Shown: piece by piece, positions 33,340 through 45,300 of the stretch | How positions within the stretch are numbered: the first letter of the stretch is position 1 | Layout of the letters: each line of letters starts with the position of its first letter | Assembly (NCBI GenBank): GCA_963573305.1 | Contig: OY754327.1 | Location: 180,614,386-180,678,385 of the forward strand | Length of the DNA: 64,000 nt | Direction of reading: 5' to 3' | Source: Pyrrhosoma nymphula | Lineage: Eukaryota; Arthropoda; Insecta; Odonata; Coenagrionidae | Notes under the pieces: generated by a model | The model's input: the letters and a program-made list of their open reading frames with translations, nothing else | What the model was told of the DNA's origin: nothing | Databases searched by the model: none | Position numbers and translations under genes: made by a program

Positions 33340-33361
33340 ATGACTTCGAGAAAATTCATTG
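33340..33361 (+). CDS. TATDN1: TATDN1 exon 1
   Basis: Twenty-two coding bases (MTSRKFI plus one base) before the donor CATTG|GTACAT. The 81-bp intron ends GTAACTCAG, so the split codon makes Asp8 of DIGANLTD. The open frame reading through the intron is not the real N-terminus. Confidence 0.88.
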
Positions 33362-36300
33362 GTACATTTAAAATTCTCTGTTTGTAGGTTTCATTATGAA
33401 GTTATGTTGAGTGGCTTACGGTGTTTTTCATTTGTAACTCAGATATTGGGGCAAATTTAACGGACCCAATGTTCCAAGGCATTTACAACGGGACGAAAAA
33501 ACACGAAGGTGATCTGAATGCAGTTCTTGAAAGAGCATGGCACGCCGGGGTGGAAAAAATAATAGTGACCGGAGGAAGTTTGGAGGATTGCAAGGCTGCT
33601 TTAGAAATAGCCAAAAATGAGGGTAAATCAGTGATAACACTATTCTTTTAAAGTAACTGGTCACCTAGTTTGAGGTTCAGAGTTTTTTTTTATTAGTTTA
33701 ATTAGCCTAACGTGAGATCTTCAATGCTGCTTCAGACCTGTCTTGTTTCCATGTAAAAGCAAACTTAGTATGTATTTTGTTTCCTTCCCCCTTTCCTCAT
33801 TATTCATATTATTTCTGCGCTTATTCGTTCACTTAATTCCGGCTGTACTTAGAAAACTTCGCCATTCGGCGGTTCGTTTCTTTATAAGTACATTACTCCG
33901 TACTTTGATCTGGATGACAATGTTTCAAGTTTTAAACCCTTACACCCCTAATCACCAGCGGGGAACCTGCTGCCTCTTTCCCCGTATTCAGCCAACTGCC
34001 TACACGCCTATATAGGAGAGAAACTTCTGCTGTACCAGCAATCCGCACATTTTATCTGTGTTATTGGTTATACCCTTCTCTATGCCTTGAGTCTGACTGA
34101 GGTTGAGGTTATTGGTGGAGTTTCCAATGTAACTCTGAAGTTACTTGGATGCTACGTAAAGAGTATTTCCAGTTGAGTTTGCTGACTGAAAGTAAAAATG
34201 TGGACCCCACATCACCTTTTATGGAGAGTAGGCTAGGGTTCCCATGATGTATTTTTTTTTAAACGGGACATTTGCATTTTTCACTTTAAAAAACTGGAAC
34301 ATTTCGTTAAAAAGTGGGACACATTAGAAATGAAAAAAATATAGTGAAATTCACCATGCCTATATAATAAATCACACTCGCACTTACAACGATTAGAAGA
34401 ACAGATATTCAAAACATGAGTCATTAATGTCTATGTTTACATGATACAAGAATATTTATATCACAATTATGAACCTGATCTAGAAGTTTCTTTTCCATTG
34501 ATATTTGGGCATGGAAGTCAACACAAGACAAATTCTTAAAATAAGTCTTCACAACGAATAAAGCTTGTACTGTTTCATTTGATACAAGCTATGTGCAACA
34601 CTGAGTAGCAACCAATTTACAAGGGGGCTTGCCACGATGGAAACACCGGTTCTCGATCAGTCAGCAAAGTTAGATTAGATTGTTGTTGGGGGGGCCTTCG
34701 TCAGGAGCCCGGGCACTTAGACCTCTCTTGGTCCATTGTGCCAACCCCATGCCTGTCTGCCACTTGCAGACAGGGGACAAGAGCACCTCGGTAGAGGTAT
34801 GGAGGATTGACCTCCCCCTGCCTCACCCCAGTACCAGGTATAGAGGATGTCCTCCCTCCAACCGGCCCGGTCTGGGTCTCCCTCCGGCCTCCCGGTATAG
34901 GTCTGGAGGGAGTATCATCTCTCCATCCATGTCTGGTCGAGGTATGGAGGAGGGTCACCCATCCAACCACCGTCCGGGCCCAACGTTGCTTAACTTCGGT
35001 GTTCTGATGGGAACCGGTGTTTCAACGTGGCTAGGCCCTTGCCCCAGTCAGCGAAGTTAAGCATCGTTGGGCTCGGCTCGAGTTTGGAGGGGTGGTCCTC
35101 CTATTCATCCGAGTGCTGTTGCCCCTGTCTGCGCGTGCAGACAGGGGCAACAGCACTCGGAACTCGTGGAGCACGTTAAACAAATAAAAATACCAAATTA
35201 CAATCTAGCAATGCCGGTACTGAACTGATGTTGCATCATATACAACCGGGAACCGGGTGTGTTACACTACCAACAGAAACATGGTGAAAAAAGATTGTGT
35301 TGTATATGTATGTAGAAAGTTGCATATTTAAAATGGAAAGCCTAATGCTCTGCTTTCAGGATTGATACTTACAAAAGAAAAAAGTGGGACATCAGGAAAA
35401 AGTCAGGACACTGGGACAAGCTATCCGAAAACTGGACTGTTCCAGGAAAAACGGGACGAATGGGAACCTTAAGAGTAGGATGATGCCGATGCAGGTTCTC
35501 TTTGCCCTTCCCTCCCATAATAATCCTGCAAACACCAAATGACCACTTATCCTAATATATAGGCAAATGGTCTCAGTTGTTGATTACCATTTGCAATAAT
35601 TATTACCTCTCCCTACTATGGAAAAAGATTAATAACCAGAGAGCTGGGAAATAACTAGGGGGGAGAAAAGTTTTGTTAAATATTAATTTAGGTCTTGGCT
35701 GGGAGAATTTTTTTTGCTGGCAACCTCTGCGATGGTTATTGTAAGGAATGAGCATTTATAAAAAGTAAGAAACATACCACAGAGAGTAGTATTTTCCGAG
35801 GAAAAACAGTTTGAGAAAATGACGAATTTTGCTATTTTTTCCTATGTTTTCGCCTCCATATTTCGACGTTATAGGAACAGCCTTACTTCCCTTGGTTAGT
35901 TTCATTGGAATTCCTACACTGTTACCCACAGCATTGACCCTGTTAATTTTTACAAATTAAACCAAATGACATGTTGGTATAGCTACTCCATGGTTGACAA
36001 ATTAGGGAAGACCCACATGAATAAATTCCAACACTGCAGCAGCACATAAGGAAAAGAAGAAGATTTCCTTATCTTAATATAATGGTAAACCTATCAAGCA
36101 AAAAAATGCGATGAAGCAACTACTGCAGAGCTCAAGAAGGGTTTAAAACACTATCCTCATATCATAACAATTTTTGATGAAATCATTAAAAGTATAGAAG
36201 TGACCATCAACCATTTAGCAAAAGAAGTCAAGGAGTTGAGAGATGGCTATACACTACAGATAACAAACCCCACAGTCATACACTATGAAATAAAGAATTA

Positions 36301-39300
36301 TAGATCTGGAACTCTTCGGGCAGAAAAGCAGTATCCCGATCCTACAGAGTTGGAAATGGAAAAGCCTCCTTATTGTCCCAATTTTTATTCTTTGGGAACT
36401 GTGGTATGGCATCCTGAGTGTTCACAGGATTGGCTGTGAATGATCTCAGGGTTGATGAGGTGCTCCAGTATCATTTGTTGACCAGAAAAAATTATAAACA
36501 TAGTTCATTTGAATGATTTTTAATAGCTGCACCTGCTACCTGGAAGTTTTCATCTTTTTGCAGTATGTGACAGTGTAGTTCCTGTGTTTAATTTGACTAG
36601 ACTAGGGAATGCTGATTTTTAAACAGATGAAGGGTGTTAGAGAAATGGTGCATAGTACCTAAGTAGTAAGCTTTTCATGATGCTCTTTTTGCCACCCAGT
36701 ATTTCCTTGCATTATTTAAAAAATAGTTTACTATCAATCGTATTCAATCCTTTGAAAAACTCTGGATCACATTGACTCAAATGAAATCTTTTGATTGTGT
36801 AACTCATGGATAGTAACAGAAAAGTCATGATGCAATGGTAACAGTGTGTCAATCTGTTATTGAATTAAATATTTCAGAAATGTTTTAATGCTGTATTAAA
36901 TACACAGGATAAATGAAATCACTTATCTGTTTTTGTCACCATAGCCGTGGCATTGTGAAAGATAACCTAAGAAACTCTAACTTGGGGACTGGCCTTGAAC
37001 GGAGAACAATTTTTTAACGTTCTTTTAACAGAAATTCCTAAGGGCCTTACAAAATAAGGACATGACCATACCATCAGAGAAGTGATTAAGGAAGAGAGAG
37101 ATCAGAATACCTCAATACTAGCATATTCAATGTTGGCATGATGCCATTACCAAATACTTGTGCACACCATGAACAAGCTCAGTATTATGCCATCTCACTA
37201 GTGGAGTCATTCAAACAAGCAACAAAAATTATGTATACCTATACAGTGGCCAGTAGATGTAGCTTGAAAATCCTTCCAGCTGTGAACTACTCTGGAATTT
37301 ACTCTTTTTGTCTTAAACAATTGAATGAAAATAAAGAAATCCTGTGTGTATTCTGCAAACATGTTTTTTCTGGAAAATAAAAATTTAGTATATGATATAC
37401 ACAATTTTATGTGTGAAATAATGTGTCTGTTTTGCCAGGCACCTTCTCCCCTGCCAGATGGTTTGCAACCTCCATTGCCTTATGCAGAGAATGTAACTTT
37501 GAGGGAAAGGAGACCAAGCTGCTTATGGCCCTGGAAGTTGAAAAAGCATCAAAATTCTTGTGAATTAGATTATGGCCACCCTTGTCTGTGATAGTCACTC
37601 AGCTCTAACAGGCACAATGCAATACACTGGCATGTGCAGTAAGATACAAGTGTTCTTCATTATAGTTATTCGGTGAAAGTCATATTTCCACAATTTCCTA
37701 GGCTATTGCAATTTGGAGGAGAATACTTGTAAGAATTACAGTGCACATCATATATAGGAGGTCAATTGGTATGCATAAATATGATATACTGAAAATAACC
37801 CTTTATTTGGACTGCAATCTTGGGGTGGCGGGAGGTCTTGTGAGTTCCTTACCCCTAGAGCAGGACTGGTCGGTGCAATGATAATTGCTCCAGGAAGGGC
37901 TACCCATGCCAGATAGGACAAAGGGTAGAAGCCAGACAAAAGGTAGTTCATGTAATTGTGTAGTGTCAAAACATTGTCGAAAGAGGCAGTGGATTCACAG
38001 GTCTTCCACGCTGGGCACCACCCCTCCCCTTGGTATGCAAGCGGCAGCTTATGACGGAGGGGTTGTGGGAATAGGGAGGAGAAAGGGGAGAAGGGTACAG
38101 GGAAGAGCAGCTTCCAACCCCAGAGCCATGTATTAGCCCAAGGGGCAAAAAACAACGCGCAACAAGCATTTGCTCACTAGCATTGGCTACGATGGATTCT
38201 ATGAAAAGAGAAAACATCAGAGTGGCAACCCATTGTCCAGCCGGGTCGAATTGTTGAAAGAGGCAGTGGGAAGTCCTCTCAACTTTATATTTCCCAAAAT
38301 AAAATTGAAGTCATTCATAGAACACTGAATCCTGGCAACTACAGTACTTCGCCCACTATGGGAGGGTGTTGTGCCCAGTAGTGGGGGAGGCAAGGCCATT
38401 GCAGTTGTCATGTTACCAAGTTATTCCATGACCGCAACTGATACAGAAAAGGATTAGATTAGGAATGGAGCTGAAAAAATAAGAACTAAAAATGTAAAGA
38501 CAAAGATGAAGGCTGGAAGGCCACAAAATAGAAAATGGAGTAAGGAAAAATAGATGTAAGATCTAGTGCTTCCAGTGTACTTAATGTAGGAGTTCTCAGG
38601 TTCTACACTGGGTCAGGCACTCTATGCTGGCCAACGTTTCACTACCCCTTCTGTGCATTGAGTATGGCCTGTATGGAGAGCCGGTGTAAAACCCGAGAAA
38701 AATTCCTACAGAAAATACAGATGTTAGTAAGATGTGCAAGGAGAGATTGGAGGACATTAGGGACTATTTGAGTTAAGTTATAGGGTAATTAATAGTGAGG
38801 GTGACTAGAGCCAATGCCATCGAGTGGTAGGTTTGGGATTAAATGCAAAATTGGGGAAGGGGGTAGAAAACAAAAAAAGTGAGCAACAGGGTACTTGAAT
38901 TGGAAGCACACCCAAATAATATTATTGTGTTCCTGCTATACTTACCTGCAAGTAGCAATAGGGAAGATAAAGATGATGGTTTATACGAGCAACTAGAAAA
39001 TATAATTAGAGAAGTTGTGTACAAGAAGAACCTAATGGGGATTGGTCATAAGAGATTGCAGGTGTGGAAATGAAAGTAGGAGAGTAAGGGCTGGGGACAA
39101 TAAATGACCATGGAAGAAAGAAAGTAGAATTTTGCAGCAGGAACAAATTACATAGTAATAGCAAATTCATGATTTAATCTTCACCTCTGGCATTGGTAAT
39201 AATAGGAAATACCAGGAGACACCGTGAGGCAGTGGCGATATGTACCCCCCCCCCAAAACAAGGTGGCATGGCTTCCATAGCCTATATTTGCCACTGTCGT

Positions 39301-42300
39301 GAGGTATTAGAGCATGATGAGGAACAGAATCAACATTTTAATTTGTTTAGCTTTACAGTGGGGAATGTGGGCTTGGACATAATCTAGATATGATAAAAGA
39401 TGATGTTTTGATTTAAAGAGCTAAGAAAGAGTAGGAGGGTGAAGAAGTGGAGCATGGGAGCTTTGAATGGGGGAAAGAGGAGAGAATATCAGGAGCTAGC
39501 GGACAGGAGAATAAGAGATGATTGGAAATTGGAACACAGTTGAGGAGAGATGGGAGAATATAAAAATGAAAATACATATTAAGAGTGGCAGACAAATCAG
39601 TTGGGTCAGTGGAAATGAGAAGACTTAAGAAGCCATGGATCACAAAGCAATGATTAGCAAAAAGAGGATAGAAGAAAGTGAAAAAATATCAATACCAAGA
39701 TCGACATGAGGAGGCATAAGGAATTAAAAATTAAACTTCAGCAAGAAATAAATAGGCAGATGAAATTTGTTGGAAAGGACAATGCATGGGATTGGAAATA
39801 CTACCCAAAGGAAGGGGAAGTGCCAGTAGTATATGTATTCTGAGTTGAAAACCTTTTTTTTTGTGGTAAGAGGGGACAAATGATACCAAAAATAAGGGCA
39901 ACACAGAAGATACTGATTGAATAAGAAGAAATTCAGGATAGTTAGAAGAAAGGGGAGCATCTGAGATTAGGATATCCTTGGTCCAGATATATTTTGAGAG
40001 CAAAATAGAGAAAGCACTCTTATGGTATGCTGGCTACAAAAGCTATGGGAGTAGATAACATTCCATCCAAGTTACTGAAGAATTTTGGGAAATATGGAAG
40101 ATATTTAAAACTAATTCTTGGGATCCATGAGGAGAGAGTATGGTTTTTGGTCTTCATGAAAACCTTTTGTCCCTATATTTAAAAAAATAAAATCTCAGAA
40201 TGCAAATAGCAACTAAAATTAGTTAAAATTCATTTGTGGAAATAGGGGTACCCTATTTGCCACCGGGTCTTTCCTCTCATCGCTGCCGACATTTCGGAAC
40301 TTGAGTCAAGATCCATCCTGAGGGCTGATCAGCCGTGACGATGGATCTCAACTCGAGTTCCGAAATGTCGGCAGCGATGAGTGGAGTGACCCGGTGGAAA
40401 ACCCAAATAGCCTTCAATGACGCTATACACCGGGAAAACATAAGACTTTATTTCAGTGGTACCCTTTACCTTCAAGTTTAAGTCGATTTGAATATAAGTC
40501 GGTTTTATTTTGGGCTGAGAATATTGATTAAGGCGATCAGGACCAAGGACACATATGCTATGCTCTGGCATGCACCCGCCAGGGCCCGGCGATGCAGCGT
40601 GTGCGCCCGAGCAAACGATATCCCAGCGCATTGGCCCCGGAGGAAAGATATGAATTTCGGGGTGGTCCTGAATCTATTAAAATCTGTGAATCGAGTAAAA
40701 GTGAAAAAATTGCTTGATCTCCTTGTATAGACATTGGGAAAGTGAGGTATTAAAGGTGCTACAATAATTATTGAAGAACAACCATTGAAAAAATAAAGAA
40801 ACAAAATTTATCGATACGTAATATATTTAACCTATAAAATAGGCCGTACATACGTCTACAGAGTCCTTTGACACAACTGTCAGCATTCATGATAGTGCAG
40901 TTACATCATCATCTTGATTGAAGGTGTTGTCATCTTCCACACCATCCGCCATGGCTACCATACCGTGGTGTTGGCAGCTGGTAGCACAGGAGGACACAGG
41001 ATAGGTCTGCAACAAGAGATGTGATGCACGCTTGTGGTGTAAAATGTTGCCATGAAATGAAGTATGAACTCCGGAGAGAGATTTTGTTAGTTGTGGATGT
41101 ATGACAAGAATGCCTGTTTTAGTTTCAGTTTTAAAATGTATTCCAAGGAAATGGTAAGAGAGCCATGGGAAGACCTTAATATAAGAATAAAGTTAAGAGG
41201 ACATCTGATTAATTTTTAGATTTGATTATGACGAGGCTTTAGTTAGCTTTTCATCGTAAGGAATGTAGCAATTGGCAAATGCATTAGAAAATGCAAGAAA
41301 TATAGAATGAAGATCAATCATAAAAAAACACCATATTTCTCCGAATATAAGCCGCACTTTTTTTCCTGATTTTGGAGCCTCAAAATCAGGGTGCGGCTTA
41401 TATCCAAGGTGCGGCTTATATCCAAGGTGCGGCTTAAATTCGAGAACTTTCATAAAAAATCATAGAAATGGCCGATTTGAGCAAAGCCACGGGGAGAGTA
41501 AGAAATAATGCTGAAAAAGGTCAAATTGGTGCACAATTTATTCATATATTAAAGGATAATACAGGTAACATTGTGTCACAGTTACATAGGTAATGTCAAA
41601 ACAGATATAAAATTCTAATGCCTAATACTGTAGGTAGTACAGGATGCACTAAAAAGGGTGCTGCTTAAATTCGCGTATTACATTTTTTTCCCTGTTTGAG
41701 ACCCCAAAAATGGGGTGCAGCTTATATTTGGAGAAATACGCTAAGTTTATACTTAATGATATGTGCTTGGATAAAAAATGAGAGGCTGATCATAATACGT
41801 AGTACTTTGGAGGAAAATGAAAACTGTGGTAAGGCTATTAGGAAGTTAATTGCATTCCTCTAAGAAGTGTTCCCTATGAGAGTTCCTAATAGGAGAGAAC
41901 TGATTGCAGGGACCCTCTGTAACAATTTTAAGAAAAGACTGGTTAGAAAGTAGTCAAGTGTAGAGTTCAGTAATATATGGTATAAACACCTGGACACTAA
42001 GGAAAGAGGATGAGGGTGGATAGGCTGATTGAGTGTGGAGGATAATGGAGAAAATGCAATAGAAGATGAATGTGAAAGCACTTTAAATGGTGGGTGTTTA
42101 GAGGAAACTTCTGGAGGAGATTGGGAGAATGCAGAGTATATGGATGAAGCAGGCAGTGATGGACGAAGGGATCCTATAGGGCCTGAATTCATAGAGGATG
42201 TTTGTAAGTCACTGAGGAGAGAGAGAGGCTACATAAATGGGGTGAAGAGTGGCAAGGTTAATGCAGAGCTGAAGAAAGAAATTGTGGGAGAACCTTGAGG

Positions 42301-45300
42301 CTTGTATGTATAATAGATGAGTAAAGGCACTATGAATGTATCTTCAAGTATAAGCCATAGTCATATTTTTAGCCAAAAATTTATCAACTAAAATCTGTGA
42401 CTCGGTTACATATTGAAATGAAAAAAAATGTTCTCACTCTCCTAGCTTAGCCATGAAAACAGCCCTCCCCTTTGAATCCTGTGCAGTTTTGATAATTGCT
42501 CTAGATTGTGGACAATGGATCAGTAGGTAGTCTGGAGGTGATAGGTCAATGTTGTAAGGTCATGTGATGCATTCTTGCAGCATATGAGGTGCCATAAAAT
42601 ATTAACTCCAACGTTTGCTGTTCTCGAGGCATTATATAATGGTTCCCTGCCCTATCAAAATAAAATCTTACATATATAGACTATATTATGGAAGTAATTT
42701 AACGTGCTGGCATGCTTTATTATATCCTCCCTAATATCTACCTAACGACATTGTATGTATCTTGCATGTTCTACCTACTCTACGTCTCAACACTCATATT
42801 CTCGCACCTGAAATCAAAGAACCCACGTCAAGAAAGCCTAATATATGTGGCCACTTCCAAGGATTAATGTAACTTTGAGAACTAATTTTTAAATGGCAAT
42901 TCTGTGATAGTTTGAGAAAATACCATCCAATCGCGATAACAGTTATCAGGCATTAATTAATTGAAACCTATATTGCTACATAGTATGAATATAAATGCAA
43001 TATTACTGAGAATAAAAAAGATTTTTTCCAGTTCCCTCACATTTGTTCACGTTTCAATCAAGTCATAACTAACTTGTGGAAATGTTAAAAGGAGAAAATT
43101 GCTGAATGTACCGGTGCACCAATAAACTCATAGAAATATTTAATTTAATGTACATATAACGGAAATTTATTAACACCGATACATAAATAAAAATAGATAA
43201 TAAAAAAACACTGATACATCGAGCTGCCACTTACGGGTCGGAAAACCAATCAGTCCCTGCCTGTTGAGAGCACGAGATTGTTCGTAGGCTGCTCATATCC
43301 TGTTCACTAAATCTCCAACAGGCACTTCACAGTCTTCAAACTGACAGCAAACAGGCATTATTGATACAGAAATCGACAGGGAGGCTTGTTCTATGTTTAC
43401 TTGATGGGCCTTAAAGAAAATGTGGGTATCATGATTCTCCCCTGAAAATATGCCATTAAAATATGTACATAAACGTGTACCAATAAGCTTTCATGTTAAA
43501 GCAACTAATAAAGGACATGTTTAGCCATTAAAATTACTTCATCCTGTAATTAATTTGTCAGAATAAATGCATATGCTTTTGTTGAAATTTTTGCACTCTC
43601 TGTACTCTGCATTTTCAGTAAGACTGTATAGTACTGTTGGAGTCCATCCAACTAGGTGTGAGGAGTTTGAGGCTGAGGGATCTCCAGAGAATCATTTCCT
43701 AGCATTAAGGGAACTGGCAGAGGAAGGAGTTGGCTTAAGAAAGGTGATTGCAATAGGAGAATGTGGACTGGATTATGACAGACTGAAATTTTGTCCTAAA
43801 GAAACTCAGCTTAGGTAAGTTTCCCGTGTATTGTGCTTTGGTATGCTCTGCTTTCATTTAAAATTTTAGTGTAATTATTTGCTGGAGCAACAAAAGTCAT
43901 TAGAAAAGTAACATGTATCAAAATAAAAAATATCAAGTGGTATGTTAGTTGAGTTACATAAAAAAAAGGAATGGTTATAACTCATATTTTGATTACACGT
44001 ATATACTTGTGTATGGTCTGGCTTTTTGAAACCAAAGTTTTTGCAAAAAAATTGGGGTTGGACTATGCATGAGTAATACTTTTGACAGTTTAAATCTTAT
44101 TGTTAGTAGGAAAACACATTGGCAATTTTTTTCTCATCTTCACCACACACTGTACACAGCTTCACCACTGTGCAATATCCCTATCTCCGAATTCACCGAG
44201 TTCATACGCCTCACAAAAAAAGGTGCATTGTGTGTATTGTAAGCATTGTATTGATCTACACGAAGGAGGAAGGGAAGTCTCGACGACGTCACTTTGATAT
44301 CAATATGACCTGCAAAAGGTCAGTCTTCAGTCATGAATTTGTTGTTGACTCTAATTGACTAAAGTTGACAAAAAAAATGACCTCTAAAAATTTACTGTCA
44401 GAAGTCATAAATGGTCAATATTAGTTAAGAAACAGATGATTTCTCACCACTCTGATAGATTTACTTGAAAAATATGAAATTAGGTTAATGGCGTCACTAT
44501 GATGTTACATTGACGTCACCATGACGTTTACAATTAACTTCCAAAATATCTTATTATTTTCTGATCACATATATCACTTTACCTTTACAACTTAATGCAT
44601 ATATTGAGTCGTACGATGCAAATCGGAAAGCGATAAATGGCATTTTAAATTTGGCGCAGTACCAACTTACAGCTCAAATATTAACTGCCATGCCCAATGA
44701 AATGCTGGTCTTACAAGTTTTCCCTTCGCTGAATATTAAATGACTGTAATTAATAGAATTTTTAAATTCTATTTAATGATACATAGTTTCATGTTTAGTT
44801 GTCACGCAATTGCACGAAATTCAATGCCTACATTGCATACACTAGAGTAGTCACCGTCTTCATCGTCTTTTGTTCGTAGTCATCCGATCATCCGTTTCCA
44901 AGCAGAAACAAAAGTCAAAATTACATTCAGATGATGTCAAGTTAACTATGTTTTCATCAAGATGGTCAAGATTTAGTTTGCCTCAGTGTTTGACGTGAAA
45001 GTGACTACATCGTGACCATAGATATATATTTATTTATATTATATTTCATTCATTATCTTCATGTCGACCTATCAATGATGATGCCAAGGACCATAAGCAT
45101 TCTATAAGCAGTTCAGAGGTTTTTTCAAATGACGTATTTATTCGAAAGTTAGCAATCCGAGTGCAGCTGTATCACAGAGTTAAAATAAACTGTATATATT
45201 CCCACTCCCGAGGCTGTATCCTTAATGAAAGGCAGAAGAATTGCATACCTAGAGATTTTTAAATACACACATTGTGTAAACATTGTGTTACATACCCATT

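Larger units (their letters stand above)
34623..35192 (+). mobile_element. 5S-rRNA-derived SINE (outer copy, plus strand), interrupted
   Basis: Flanked by CCAATTTACAA (34612-34622) and CCAAATTACAA (35193-35203), one mismatch, a plausible target duplication. The head is 5S-like (GCCACGATGGAAACACCGGT at 34631, resuming at 35045 with GCGAAGTTAAGCATCGTTGG), followed by a body ending in a strong hairpin. The head is split by an inserted inverted copy. Confidence 0.72.
34233..35471. mobile_element. hAT-like element (CTAGGGTTCCCAT ends)
   Basis: Ends CTAGGGTTCCCAT and ATGGGAACCTTA are inverted and flanked by the 8-bp duplication AGAGTAGG (34225-34232, 35472-35479). Subterminal GGGACA/GGGAC motifs repeat at both ends. 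No transposase was recognised. About half of its length is an inserted 5S-derived SINE pair. Confidence 0.82.
38480..42300 (+). pseudogene. Decayed non-LTR retrotransposon ORF2 (endonuclease plus RT fragments)
   Basis: Collinear plus-strand fragments in shifting frames: endonuclease-like NREDKDDGLYEQLENIIREV and KKNLMGIG (38960-39050), connector KPWITKQ...KVKKYQYQDRHEEA (39630-39710), RT start AMGVDNIPSKLLKNFGKYGR (40050-40110), and C-terminal YGINTWTLRKEDEGG, VWRIMEKMQ and ERGYINGVKSGK (41975-42255). Order and motifs fit the arthropod non-LTR class whose proteins are often labelled craniofacial development protein 2-like. Many stops and two later insertions (40252-40410, 41330-41745) break it. 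Confidence 0.7.

Noticed and set aside
33421..33442. Start of TATDN1 at the ATG-like position 33421 giving an MFFICNS start
   Set aside because: These bases are the 3' end of an 81-bp intron; a phase-correct first exon at 33340 restores the conserved M-x-R-x-KFIDIG start.
34950..35040. A functional 5S rRNA gene
   Set aside because: The 5' and 3' stems are missing, bases in conserved loops are changed, and it is embedded in a repeat with a SINE-like body and flanking duplications.
34680..35060. 126-codon plus-strand open frame rich in Pro, Ser and Gly
   Set aside because: It lies wholly inside the 5S-derived SINE pair, where GC-rich repeats keep several frames open by chance.
44490..44535. 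Cluster of CRE-like TGACGTCA motifs
   Set aside because: Only one full site within short direct repeats of ATGACGT; deep in an intron with no other regulatory sign.
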